A stretch of DNA of 55,465 bases from Pseudomonadota bacterium (GCA_023390055.1 JAEWDP010000011.1:1-55465), one strand, 5' to 3'. Shown: positions 35,732 to 44,755, counted from the stretch's first letter. The notes: generated by a model from the sequence alone, not told the origin. Translations and numbers: made by a program.

Positions 35732-36068
35732 TTCCGACGCTTCGCGACAGCGCAGGGCGTATACGCAAGACGGTGTCGACAGGCAGTGACGTGCGCAACC
35801 CCGAAGAGCTGCCACGACGTAACGGCTCCCCTTCGGGATTGCCTTTGAAATCCGGGGCAGTAAGGAAGTTTCCAGTCCGTGGGTCAAGCAGCCGCTTTAG
35901 CAAACCCCGCCGCAAGAGCGTCTGCTGCGACGAAGGTCAATACAGTATCGACTGGCAAGACATGCAGCGGTTGCAAGATGGTCGCCATCCGACCTCCGAA
36001 GCTTCACCGTTAGAGCCTCACTTGTTCACGAACCGTCATCAATCGTGGACAGGGCTCAAGACATCGGA
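35732..36068. other. 337-nt convergent intergenic region
   Basis: Lies between the stops of the GST gene (plus) and a NUDIX gene (minus). Frames on both strands are open for part of its length but lack start signals and known motifs. No tRNA, terminator with T tract or repeat was recognised. Confidence 0.5.
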
Positions 36069-36557
36069 TTACCAGTGGTCGCAAGGGACGATCTCGCCAT
36101 TCAGCTCCCTCAGCCGGTTCAGTGTTGCGCTTGTGGTATCTTCGGGAAGCGCATCGAGTTCAAAAAAACCACTCTCGGCGATCTCGCGATCGGGCTTCCG
36201 CAAGGTCGTCTGCTCCACATCCACCTTGTATAGAAGAACGTGGTCCCGCTTGCTGATCCTATGATTGTAGTAGACGTGAAAGAGTATTGGCGGTGCCCTC
36301 ATCACGAGGTTGCCTTCTTCGCTCAGTTCTTTCTTCAGTGCCTCAAGTGCAGTCTCGTTTCGCTCGATACCACCACCGGGAAGGTACCAGCCGGGCACAT
36401 ATGTATGACGTACCAGAAAGATACGGCCGTCACGATCAAAGCAGGCCGCACGTACGCCAAGCGTCATTCCTCGCGATAGGAAGAAAATGCGATGCAGGAA
36501 CCAGACGACCAGCCGGTTTAGAAAGCCATTCACCTCGGGAACACCATTTTTTGTCAT
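36069..36557 (-). CDS. NUDIX hydrolase
   Basis: 162 residues with an N-terminal hydrophobic stretch (LVVWFLHRIFF) before the fold. The NUDIX box reads GGGIERNETALEALKKELSE, then EGNL: the conserved Arg of REUxEE is Lys here, and Gly is Asn; catalytic Glu residues are kept. The lead-in VRHTYVPGWYLPGG is typical of this subgroup. Expected to hydrolyse a nucleoside-diphosphate-linked compound; substrate unknown. Divergent from the metallophosphoesterase gene, 65 nt between starts, so their promoters overlap. Confidence 0.88.
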   Translation of the reverse strand: MTKNGVPEVNGFLNRLVVWFLHRIFFLSRGMTLGVRAACFDRDGRIFLVRHTYVPGWYLPGGGIERNETALEALKKELSEEGNLVMRAPPILFHVYYNHRISKRDHVLLYKVDVEQTTLRKPDREIAESGFFELDALPEDTTSATLNRLRELNGEIVPCDHW

Positions 36558-36622
36558 ATTCTCTTCCGGATTGGCGGAGAAAAGGGATAACGAAACATGG
36601 CATCTTGCGTTATGTCTGCACG

Positions 36623-37576
36623 ATGTTCAAATTCGCGCATATCTCCGACATCCACCTCGGCCCGCTCCCGAAAGTCACACTACGTGAACTCTTTTCCAAG
36701 CGCATTACAGGCTTTGTGAACTGGCACAGGAATAGGCGCAAGCATCTTTTCCTCAATACTCTCGATCTGCTCATGGACGATCTGGAGACACACGAACCCG
36801 ACCACCTCGTCATCACCGGCGATCTGGTCAACCTTGCAACTGGCATCGAAATCAGACTTGCCGGAGAATGGCTTCGCTTGATTGGAGCGCCACAGAACAC
36901 AACGGTCGTGCCCGGAAATCATGACGCCTATGTTCGCGGGGCACACCGTCGCGCCGTCAAGGAATGGTATCCCTATATCATCGGCGACGAGGGAACATGC
37001 AATTGGGAAGATGACAGCAAGGTCTTTCCGACCTTGCGCCGCCGCGGGCCACTCGCCATCATTGGCTGTTCCACATCGGTTGCAACTCCACCGTTTTCAG
37101 CATCCGGCTATTTCAGCCCGCGGCAGGCACGCGAAACCGTGAACCTACTGAAGCAAGCCGGCAAGGAGGGCCTGTTTCGTGTGGTTCTCATCCACCATCC
37201 ACCGATTGAAGGCGCAACATCTTCCCACAAGCGGATGATCGGCATTCGGCGGTTTGCGGCGGCCATTTCGACTGGAGGCGCAGAACTTGTGCTCCACGGG
37301 CACACCCATCTCAACACGGTCGCGTGGTTGAAAGGCCATCAAGGTCAGATCCCCGTTGTCGGGATCGCCTCGGCATCCCAGGGACCAGGTGGGCACAAGC
37401 CACGCGCCGCCTACAACCTTTTTTCACTTTCGGGAAAAGCCGGCGCGTGGCATCTGACATGTGATCGCTACGGCCTTAACGAGGCTGGTGATGGCATTGA
37501 ACTGGATAATAGCCGCGTCTTCTATGGCACACACGAACATGAAGCTTCTATTCAGGGTATAGTCAGCCACATTTAG
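36623..37576 (+). CDS. Calcineurin-like metallophosphoesterase
   Basis: 317 residues. All dimetal motifs are present: SDIHLG (D-x-H), VITGDLVN (GD), VPGNHD (GNHD), VLIHHPP and LHGHTH. The layout resembles cyclic-nucleotide phosphodiesterase/YfcE-like proteins of the superfamily, but the natural substrate cannot be told. Start 36623 (MFKFAHISDIHLG) puts the first motif at residues 9-11, as usual. No strong Shine-Dalgarno. The sigma-factor gene follows 82 nt later on the same strand. Confidence 0.93.
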   Translation: MFKFAHISDIHLGPLPKVTLRELFSKRITGFVNWHRNRRKHLFLNTLDLLMDDLETHEPDHLVITGDLVNLATGIEIRLAGEWLRLIGAPQNTTVVPGNHDAYVRGAHRRAVKEWYPYIIGDEGTCNWEDDSKVFPTLRRRGPLAIIGCSTSVATPPFSASGYFSPRQARETVNLLKQAGKEGLFRVVLIHHPPIEGATSSHKRMIGIRRFAAAISTGGAELVLHGHTHLNTVAWLKGHQGQIPVVGIASASQGPGGHKPRAAYNLFSLSGKAGAWHLTCDRYGLNEAGDGIELDNSRVFYGTHEHEASIQGIVSHI

Positions 37577-37658
37577 CGCTTCATCGTTGTCGAATCGCCA
37601 CATTCAATCCATACTTCCAGTAATTCAGCCGATGTGATCAGGAAGGCCCGCCGCTTAC

Positions 37659-38126
37659 ATGACCCGACCAGTTGCAACATTCGACGTGAGGCGCGATCTC
37701 GTCGCCCTCCTGCCGCGCCTGCGCCGATTCGCGCTGACGCTGGCAGCCACCGTCGATGAGGCCGATGAACTGGTACGCTCCGCATGCATGTCGGCCATTG
37801 GAAAAGACTGGACTAAACACAGGGACGGACAGGCAGAGATATCGATCTTCCGGTTACTTGGAAGTTTTGCAAGGCAGCGCAAGGGAAATTTGACGAACAG
37901 GGAAACCCTGGCCGCTGATGGCTGTCCCAATGCCATTCGAGGCCTGGCGCTCGACATGTCGCCAGAACAGGTCAGCGCATTCCTGCTTGTTGAAGTCGAA
38001 GGTTTTTCCTATGCAGATGCTGCCGACATCCTGGCAACCTCGAGCGACAGCATCGCCATGCACCTGTGCGACGCACGTCTCTGTTTTGCCGGCGCCGGCG
38101 TATCGCCGTCGGAGCGGTGGGCATGA
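37659..38126 (+). CDS. Degenerate ECF-type RNA polymerase sigma factor
   Basis: 155 residues. The first 40 residues match the sigma-2 start of rhizobial ECF factors (VRRDLVALLPRLRRFALTLA, then DEADELV), and the end matches sigma-4 (VSAFLLVEVEGFSYADAADI, ending in LATSSDSIAMHLCDAR). The usual region 2.3-2.4 motif with W, R/D residues (W-L-x-x-x-x-R-N-x-x-x-D) is not recognisable; SIFRLLGSFARQRKGN stands there. The stop overlaps the downstream anti-sigma ATG (ATGA). It may be a divergent group or decayed; see findings. Confidence 0.7.
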   Translation: MTRPVATFDVRRDLVALLPRLRRFALTLAATVDEADELVRSACMSAIGKDWTKHRDGQAEISIFRLLGSFARQRKGNLTNRETLAADGCPNAIRGLALDMSPEQVSAFLLVEVEGFSYADAADILATSSDSIAMHLCDARLCFAGAGVSPSERWA

Positions 38127-38953
38127 CAGTATCATTGTCCAGGAAAGATCCGCTGATCCTCGGATTGAGCACGAAGCTTGACGGCGAAAGCCTTTCTGAG
38201 GATGAGGGTCATCTCGACAGCAGCCTCCAGAATGATCCGAAAATTCGTACGCTTCAGGATCAGTTGGAGCTTGGTAACTCCCGTGGCCGAGGGATACTTA
38301 ACGACCTTCTGAAAGAGCCTGTACCACTTGATCTCGTTCGTCTCATCAGAACCGCCCCGCAACCCCGCAAGGCCGTCCGCCTTCCTTCCGACAAGCATCC
38401 ATTTTTTCCGCTGAAGCTTGGCGCGACGACAGCGTTTGCAGCCTGCCTCATTCTTTTCGGCCTCGGCATGGGACTGGGCTACATGCTTGGTCTCAAACCT
38501 GCCGCACCAGTGCGACAGCAGATTGTCGACACCAATCGGGACTGGCTCGACGACATTGTTTCCCAGTACAGGATTTTCTCGAAACCCGGCGCCCGTCTGA
38601 CAGAACTGCCAGCCTCCGAACCTGCGGCAATCGTTGAATGGTTGCTTGCCAATACCGGCGTCAACTTCCGAATTCCCGACCTTTCGGCCAATGATCTGAC
38701 ATTTGCTGGCGCCCGGCTATTCGTTGCCGGTGGCGCACCCGTTGGACAACTGGTTTACACCTCCAGCGAGGGTGAAGTCATCAGCTTGCTCTTTCGCAAG
38801 AATCGGCCGGACGACGATGGCTTCTCGGAACTGATCCGCGACAATATTGCATTGTTATCCTGGAAGGGTCCGACTGCAACTTACGTCATCGTCGGCCCCT
38901 CCTCGGCTGCGTCACTGGATGAGATTGCCGCCAAGGCCGCAGGCCTGATCTGA
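38123..38953 (+). CDS. Membrane anti-sigma factor
   Basis: 276 residues. The N-terminal cytoplasmic part has the LDGESLSEDE opening and LLKEPVPLDLVRLIRTAPQP helix typical of anti-sigma factors that accompany this ECF group; no HxxxCxxC zinc motif is present. One membrane helix (TTAFAACLILFGLGMGLGYM) and a periplasmic domain of about 150 residues follow. Expected to hold the sigma factor at the membrane until a signal arrives. The 4-nt overlap with the sigma gene strongly supports the pairing. Signal unknown. Confidence 0.8.
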   Translation: MTVSLSRKDPLILGLSTKLDGESLSEDEGHLDSSLQNDPKIRTLQDQLELGNSRGRGILNDLLKEPVPLDLVRLIRTAPQPRKAVRLPSDKHPFFPLKLGATTAFAACLILFGLGMGLGYMLGLKPAAPVRQQIVDTNRDWLDDIVSQYRIFSKPGARLTELPASEPAAIVEWLLANTGVNFRIPDLSANDLTFAGARLFVAGGAPVGQLVYTSSEGEVISLLFRKNRPDDDGFSELIRDNIALLSWKGPTATYVIVGPSSAASLDEIAAKAAGLI

Positions 38954-39591
38954 CCCCAGGTACGGTACATCTGTCTTTGTAAAGAGAAACTCGAGACAGT
39001 CCGTCAGACCCGCGTCTTGACTGCGGTGATCGCCAGAAAACCTCATCACAACGTTTTGCAACCAGAATGTGCCCTGCATTTTCCAGACCATCCACGACAA
39101 GGCTGGATCGCAAAGCGTAAGAATGCGTTTTCGTTCGGCCATCCGGATCGCCTATAATGGCATCAAGGATCCGCCTGCGGGGCGCCGTGGGAGCCAGGAT
39201 CGGCACGGCTTTCCAATATTGATTCGGCCACGCTCGACCGTAGCGCAAAGGACAATCCCGACGCTTCCTGGTGTCAAAAGCTGGCAATCCGGTGCGGGGG
39301 TTGCAGTACAACCATATTGGCCAGCGTCCTCGCAACGTATGTCCCGCAAGATGAAATTGGAAACACCACGCATCACAGGATCGGCAATGACGCGCTTCGT
39401 TATCATGGGGGCACCGCCGAGTAGCCGGCCCCTGCGACCTGCCATGGTCGGCAGTCGCAGGGGAAAAACAACAAGACGCTTTCAAGCGCCTGGCAATTTT
39501 GCACCATGTTGTGGCCAGGCCACCAGACCACGGCATATGCACAAACGGTATGGCGGCCGGGCACGTGGCCGTAGAGACGGACGGCTACGGA
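38954..39591. other. 638-nt convergent region, no gene assigned
   Basis: Lies between the anti-sigma stop and the leuA stop. Open frames on the minus strand (38886-39542 and 39152-39445) have no known motif or start signal. A strong hairpin at 39429-39463 (cccctgcga/tcgcagggg plus an inner 5-bp stem, loop of 6) is flanked by A residues on the plus strand and lacks a T tract behind it, so it is not a normal terminator for either neighbour. Confidence 0.5.
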
Positions 39592-41325
39592 TCATGCCTG
39601 GCGCTTTGCCGCGCGTTCCTGAAGGACCCGGTTTGCCGCAGACACAATTGCTTCAAGCGAGGCACCGACGATATTCTTGTTCACGCCTGCACCGAACAGC
39701 TTTCCGCCTGGATGTTCGACCTCGACATAGGCAATTGCCGAAGCGTTGGATCCCTGCTGCAAAGAATGCTCGGAATAGTCGACAACCGACAACTCGATAT
39801 CAAGATAGGACGACAGCGCATCAACGAAACCATCGATCGGACCAGTCCCCTTGCCTTCGATCTGCTTGTTTTCTCCGCCATCAGTGATCTCAGCGGTCAC
39901 GATCCTGATCCCCTTCTGGTCGGTGCCGGCCGGATAGGTGTGATGATCAACAAATTTCAGGCGTGCATCGGGCTGTTCGACATAGCGCTGCATGAAGCGA
40001 TCATGAATACGCTGAGAGGGCAGTTCCACCCCCTCTTCATCCGTGATCTTTTGAATATCCTCCCGGAATTCGACCTGCAGGTTACGCGGCAGATTGAGCC
40101 CGAAATCTTCCTGCAGAATGTAGGCGATCCCGCCCTTGCCCGACTGGGAGTTGATCCGGATAATCGCCTCATAGGAACGTCCGACATCTTGCGGGTCTAT
40201 TGGCAGGTAAGGCACTTCCCACACAGGCGAGTTTGCCTTGCGAATGGCTTTCATTCCCTTGTTGATCGCATCCTGGTGCGATCCGGAAAAAGCGGTATAG
40301 ACGAGCTCGCCAACATAGGGATGACGCTCGGGGATCGTCATTTCGTTGGAATATTCGTAAACCGACTTGATGCGCTCGATCTGGGAGCAATCCAGTTCCG
40401 GGTCAATCCCTTGCGTATACATATTGAGGGCCAGGGTTACGATATCGACGTTTCCGGTGCGTTCGCCATTGCCAAACAGCGTGCCTTCGACACGATCAGC
40501 ACCAGCCATTAACGCCAGTTCGGTTGCAGCAATACCGGTGCCGCGGTCATTATGCGGATGCAGCGAGATGATGACATTTTCGCGGTTGTCGATATTACGA
40601 CACATCCATTCGATCTGGTCGGCATAGATATTCGGTGTCGCCATTTCAACGGTTGATGGCAGGTTGAGGATCAGCTTGTTGTCTGCTGTCGGCTTGATGA
40701 TCTCTACAACGGCGTTACAAATCTCCAGCGCAACGTCCAGTTCGGTCCCCGTAAAGCTTTCCGGCGAGTATTCGAAGCGATAGCCACCGCCAGCCTTGGC
40801 CGCCATGTCTGCAATCATCTTGGCCGCATCGGTCGCAATCTGCTTGATGCCGATCACATCCTTGCCAAATACAACACGCCGTTGGAGTTCGGACGTCGAA
40901 TTATAGAAGTGAATGATCGGCCGATGAGCACCTTCCAATGCCTCGAAGGTGCGGGTGATCAGCTCTGGACGGCATTGCACCAGGACCTGCAGGGAAATGT
41001 CATCCTGAACATCTCCCTTCTCCACGCACCAGCGTGCAAAATCAAAATCGGTCTGGGAAGCGGACGGAAAGCCGATCTCGATTTCCTTGAAACCCATATC
41101 GAGCAGCAGCTTGAACATGCGTGCCTTACGGTCGTGACCCATCGGGTTGACCAGCGACTGATTGCCATCGCGCAGGTCGACGGAACACCAGATCGGTGCC
41201 TTGGTAATGGATTTGGTCGGCCAGGTGCGGTTTGGAATATCGATCTGTGGATACGGCCGGTATTTGACCGAAGCATCGGGCATGCCCTTGCCGGATACTG
41301 GAGAAATCTTCGCGTTCGTCGTCAT
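39592..41325 (-). CDS. leuA: 2-isopropylmalate synthase
   Basis: 577 residues, the large form of LeuA. The catalytic (beta/alpha)8 barrel has WCSVDLRDGNQSLVNPMGHD with the metal-site Asp, HPHNDRGTGIAATELALMAG (metal His pair) and GTLFGNGERTGNVD. The C-terminal allosteric domain (about residues 445-575) senses leucine. It condenses 2-oxoisovalerate with acetyl-CoA, the first step of leucine synthesis. The start MTTNAKISP at 41325 has a weak GAGATGAG upstream; ATG at 41343 is the alternative. A leader ORF rich in Leu codons and alternative RNA pairings precede it. Confidence 0.96.
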   Translation of the reverse strand: MTTNAKISPVSGKGMPDASVKYRPYPQIDIPNRTWPTKSITKAPIWCSVDLRDGNQSLVNPMGHDRKARMFKLLLDMGFKEIEIGFPSASQTDFDFARWCVEKGDVQDDISLQVLVQCRPELITRTFEALEGAHRPIIHFYNSTSELQRRVVFGKDVIGIKQIATDAAKMIADMAAKAGGGYRFEYSPESFTGTELDVALEICNAVVEIIKPTADNKLILNLPSTVEMATPNIYADQIEWMCRNIDNRENVIISLHPHNDRGTGIAATELALMAGADRVEGTLFGNGERTGNVDIVTLALNMYTQGIDPELDCSQIERIKSVYEYSNEMTIPERHPYVGELVYTAFSGSHQDAINKGMKAIRKANSPVWEVPYLPIDPQDVGRSYEAIIRINSQSGKGGIAYILQEDFGLNLPRNLQVEFREDIQKITDEEGVELPSQRIHDRFMQRYVEQPDARLKFVDHHTYPAGTDQKGIRIVTAEITDGGENKQIEGKGTGPIDGFVDALSSYLDIELSVVDYSEHSLQQGSNASAIAYVEVEHPGGKLFGAGVNKNIVGASLEAIVSAANRVLQERAAKRQA

Positions 41326-41413
41326 TATCTCATCTCGCTTCATATGCCGCAGGCATTGCTGTCATTGGCGCGGTCCCCGCAGGGTCCTGAGGATTGTACA
41401 GAAATGGTTGTGA

Positions 41414-41514
41414 GAGGAGCTCTTGCGCCAGCAGGCCTTCGGCCGCCGGGCGCTCCTCAATGGACCCGGCAACCGCGTGTAAGGTCGAGGCTAAGAAGCG
41501 AGGAAAGCGCAAGA
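41414..41514 (-). promoter_or_regulatory. Candidate leucine attenuator structure of leuA
   Basis: Two competing pairings are visible on the minus-strand transcript. (a) GAGGAGC (41458-41452) with GCTCCTC (41420-41414), 7 bp enclosing a GC-rich inner hairpin. (b) TCTTGCGC inside the Leu-codon run (41514-41507) with GCGCAAGA (41428-41421), 8 bp. Both use the region 41414-41428 or its immediate edge, so they exclude each other. No clear T tract follows, so the output could be terminator- or translation-based. Confidence 0.6.
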
Positions 41515-41561
41515 ACCCGCATGCCGGCCGCGGTACGGCTGGTCGAAATACGGTCACACAT
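41457..41561 (-). CDS. leuA leader peptide rich in Leu codons
   Basis: Short ORF ending 131 nt before leuA. Near its end it reads VLALSSLLSLDL: six Leu codons (five CTT, one CTC) in eleven codons, then TRGCRVH and a TGA stop. Start is uncertain: ATG at 41576 (8 nt after the predicted transcription start, almost leaderless), 41561 or 41522, all in frame. By analogy with trpL-type leaders of alphaproteobacteria, ribosome stalling at the Leu codons under leucine shortage should switch the downstream RNA fold. Analogy and sequence only; untested here. Confidence 0.7.
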   Translation of the reverse strand: MCDRISTSRTAAGMRVLALSSLLSLDLTRGCRVH

Positions 41562-41590
41562 GATTGCGCCTGTCATGGTCATGCGAAGAT

Positions 41591-41619
41591 GTATAACCTC
41601 AACTCCGGATTTGTGGCAA
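41591..41619 (-). promoter_or_regulatory. Candidate leuA promoter
   Basis: On the minus strand TTGCCA (41619-41614), 17-nt spacer, TTATAC (41596-41591). It overlaps the last codons of benE and starts transcription near 41584, just before the leader ORF. Confidence 0.6.
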
Positions 41620-42804
41620 CCCCTGTCGATCTTTCTTGATCACCCGTTCGAGGCCCAGCATCAGCCCACCGGCAACCAATCCCCAGAATGCACCCGAAAT
41701 TCCAGCAAGCGAAATACCGGACGCGGTGATCAGGAACGTCACAGCGGCGGCCTCGCGCATCTGCGGTTCTTTGAGGGCGGCGACCGCAGACCCCGAAAAG
41801 GCTCCGATCAGAGCAAGACCTGCAACGGACTGGATGAGGATTGGCGGAGCGAGGGAAACAAAAGCAGTAACAGCACCAGCCAGCAATCCGAAGACAACAT
41901 AGCCGATCCCACCAATAATGGCCGCCCAATAGCGTTTTGCCGGATCGGGGTGGGCATCATCACCTGCACACATGGCTGCAGTGATGGCTGCAAGATTAAC
42001 CGCGTGTCCGCCAAATGGTGCTGAAAAGACGGAAAACAAACCGGTTACGGCAAAAAGTTTGCCCGGACTTGAATGATAGCCATTAACCTTCAACACCGCG
42101 ATGCCGGGGATATTCTGGGATGCCATTGTCACGATAAAAAGTGGCAGTGCGATCGAAATCAGCGCCGGCAACGTAAAGACCGGCGACACCAACTCTACGG
42201 GTGGCGTCAAGGATCGTGTCCAGTCAGACATTGCTCCTTCGGGCAAATCTACCCCGAAGATCATCACGACAACAAATGCAGCAAGGGCTGCAGGCACTGC
42301 ATAAAGCCGTTTCACCATCAAGACCGCAGCCCAGGCGACAAGGATTGGCAAGCCGAGAAGCGGGTCAAACGCAATCGCCTTGAATGGGGCAAAACAGAGC
42401 CCGAGAATGACGCCGGACAGCATGGCATTGGCAAGCGGAGCCGGAATGGCCGCCACGGCCCGGCCGAGCGGGCGGAAAAGCCCCGCAACGATAATCAATC
42501 CGGCACAAACCAGGAATGCTCCAACAGCAGCAGCAAAGCCTCCCTCTACGGCACCCGCAGTTGCAAGCAGGGCCGCCCCGGGTGTCGACCAGGCTACGGA
42601 TACCGGCAGGCGCGTCCAGGCGCTCAGTACGACCGCGCATATTCCCATAGAGACGGAAAGCGCCATCAGGCCGGAAGCTGCCTCGTAGTCCGTTGCTCCA
42701 ACACCTTTCAATCCTTGCAAGACAACGGCAAAGGAACTCGCAAATCCGACAAACGCGGTTAGGCATCCCATGAAGAAGCTTTGTGGTGAAAGATCTTTGA
42801 GCAT
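41599..42804 (-). CDS. benE: BenE-type benzoate/H+ symporter family protein
   Basis: 401 residues with about 11-12 membrane helices, matching the BenE family in length and in segments such as VSVAWSTPGAALLATAGAVE, GVILGLCFAPFKA, and PFGGHAVNLAAITAAMCAG. Known family role: uptake of benzoate; actual substrate here unproven, as no benzoate catabolic gene is near. The ATG at 42804 begins MLKDLSPQSFFMGC. It is upstream of leuA on the same strand, and the leuA promoter lies at its 3' end. Confidence 0.9.
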   Translation of the reverse strand: MLKDLSPQSFFMGCLTAFVGFASSFAVVLQGLKGVGATDYEAASGLMALSVSMGICAVVLSAWTRLPVSVAWSTPGAALLATAGAVEGGFAAAVGAFLVCAGLIIVAGLFRPLGRAVAAIPAPLANAMLSGVILGLCFAPFKAIAFDPLLGLPILVAWAAVLMVKRLYAVPAALAAFVVVMIFGVDLPEGAMSDWTRSLTPPVELVSPVFTLPALISIALPLFIVTMASQNIPGIAVLKVNGYHSSPGKLFAVTGLFSVFSAPFGGHAVNLAAITAAMCAGDDAHPDPAKRYWAAIIGGIGYVVFGLLAGAVTAFVSLAPPILIQSVAGLALIGAFSGSAVAALKEPQMREAAAVTFLITASGISLAGISGAFWGLVAGGLMLGLERVIKKDRQGLPQIRS

Positions 42805-43030
42805 GACCGGTCTCGAAGGCGATTATGACTGGCCTATCCAGTTTCAAAAAACAGTCACCATGGCAAGGCACCCGACAACGCTTCCGGTTCGCCCGACGAA
42901 AACTTGTTGACCTTGAGATTGCAATGCAGCGACTACGTCTGTCGGATCGATGGGTCTTGGAGGCTCACCCACAGCAAAACCGACCAGTCGAAACAATCTC
43001 AAGCATATCACCTGTCTACGATCATGACAT

Positions 43031-44755
43031 CTAGCCAATACTTGCCTTGGCCAGACGATAGAATGCGCTGTTCTGGTTGGAGACCAGCGTCGCATGTGAC
43101 CCTTTCTCGATGATCCGTCCGTCGTCGACCACGAAAATGCGGTCTGCCTTGGTCACCGTCGAGAGACGATGGGCAATGACGAGCGTCGTGCGACCTTTCG
43201 AAAGTTCTGCAAGGGAATCCTGGATTGCACGCTCAGTTTCGGTGTCGAGTGCCGATGTTGCCTCATCCAGTATAAGAATTGGTGGATTCTTCAGGAAGAT
43301 ACGTGCAATGGCAAGCCGCTGCTTCTGGCCACCAGACAGCTTTACCCCACGCTCACCGACAACCGTTTCATAGCCGTCCGGCAGGTCGGTGATCATGTCG
43401 TCGAGACGAGCCTGACGCGCTGCATCACGCACCTCATCATCGGTGGCGTCGAGCCGGCCATAGAGAATGTTTTCGCGGATCGTGCCCGCAAAGAGAAAAA
43501 CGTCCTGCTGCACGATACCGATATTGGCGCGCAGTGACTTCAGCGTCACGTTGCGAATATCAACACCGTCGACAAAAATCGCACCATCCGTCACATCATA
43601 AAATCTTGGCAGAAGTGAACAGATCGTTGTCTTGCCCGCACCTGACGGCCCGACGAATGCAACCGTTTCTCCTGCGGCGACATCGAAATCGAGGTTTGTC
43701 AGCACGGTCCGGCCATTCTGATAGCCAAATCCGACATGATCGTAGCGGAGTTCCCCCTTGACCCGTGGTAAATCCGTTGCACCAGGCAGATCTTCAATAT
43801 CCGGGCGGGTGGACAGGAACTGTGTGTAACGCTGGAAGCCGGCAATGCCTTTTGGATAAGTCTCGATGACTGCATTGATCTTCTCGACCGGACGGAAGAA
43901 TACATTCACCAGCAGCAGGAAACCGACAAAACCACCCGCTGAGAGATCACCATTGGTCACGAACCAGGCGCCTGCCAGCATAACGACGACCTGTACGAAA
44001 CGCATCGACAGATAGCTGAGTGATGTTGCGGCTGCCATGACCTTGTAGGCTTCCAGTTTGGTACTACGGTAGTTTCTGTTGTCCTTCTCGAAGAGCTTGC
44101 GCTCATGATCTTCGTTGGTGAAGGCCTGTACGACCCGAATTCCACCGACATTGGCCTCGATACGCGTATTGAAATCGGCCACGCGGCCATAGAGTGCATG
44201 CCAGGTTCCGGTCATCCGCTGGCCATAGAACGTCGTCACGATTGCCGTCACCGGCACGATGATGACGGTGATCGTAGCAAGGGGAACATGAACCAGCATC
44301 ATCAATACGAAGGCACCGATCAACGTCATGATCGCCAGAAACAGGTCTTCGGGCCCATGATGGGCAACCTCGCCAATCTCTTCGAGATCCTTCGTCAATC
44401 GAGCAACAAGATTGCCGGTCTTCTGGTTATCAAAAAAGCCGAATGAAAGCTTTTGCAGGTGGTCGAATGCCTTGCGGCGCATCTCCGTTTCGATATTGAT
44501 GCCGAGCATGTGGCCCCAATAGGTAACCACGACCTGCAAACCTGCATTGAGCAGATAGACCAGGAGAAGTCCGATACCCGCCAGCGCGATCAGGTCGAGC
44601 CTTTCCGTCGGCAGAAGCTGGTCAATGAAGAGCGTTACGGCCATGGGAAAGGCAAGTTCAAGAAGGCCAGCAACCACGGCACTGGAAAAGTCCGCAAGGA
44701 AAAGCTTGCGATGTGGCCGATAGTAGGCAGCAAAACGACGGATAATGTTGGTCAT
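43031..44755 (-). CDS. ABC exporter half-transporter in the siderophore operon
   Basis: 574 residues: N-terminal exporter-type membrane domain (about 1-310) and NBD with GPSGAGKTT, LSGGQKQRLAIARI, ILILDEATSALDT and AHRLSTV. It begins 10 nt after the fhuB stop, so it is transcribed with the uptake genes. Homodimer likely. Possible jobs are export of a siderophore, recycling after iron release, or inward siderophore transport as known for actinobacterial IrtAB; none can be read from sequence. It is more distant from the tandem ABC pair at 12.8-16.8 kb than those are from each other. Confidence 0.93.
   Translation of the reverse strand: MTNIIRRFAAYYRPHRKLFLADFSSAVVAGLLELAFPMAVTLFIDQLLPTERLDLIALAGIGLLLVYLLNAGLQVVVTYWGHMLGINIETEMRRKAFDHLQKLSFGFFDNQKTGNLVARLTKDLEEIGEVAHHGPEDLFLAIMTLIGAFVLMMLVHVPLATITVIIVPVTAIVTTFYGQRMTGTWHALYGRVADFNTRIEANVGGIRVVQAFTNEDHERKLFEKDNRNYRSTKLEAYKVMAAATSLSYLSMRFVQVVVMLAGAWFVTNGDLSAGGFVGFLLLVNVFFRPVEKINAVIETYPKGIAGFQRYTQFLSTRPDIEDLPGATDLPRVKGELRYDHVGFGYQNGRTVLTNLDFDVAAGETVAFVGPSGAGKTTICSLLPRFYDVTDGAIFVDGVDIRNVTLKSLRANIGIVQQDVFLFAGTIRENILYGRLDATDDEVRDAARQARLDDMITDLPDGYETVVGERGVKLSGGQKQRLAIARIFLKNPPILILDEATSALDTETERAIQDSLAELSKGRTTLVIAHRLSTVTKADRIFVVDDGRIIEKGSHATLVSNQNSAFYRLAKASIG

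Noticed and set aside
38886..39542. 218-codon minus-strand frame behind leuA
   Set aside because: It overlaps the anti-sigma 3' end, has no ribosome site and no known motif. Kept only as an unexplained region.
40882..42024. 380-codon plus-strand frame across leuA and benE
   Set aside because: Antisense shadow of both genes; no motif and no start signal.
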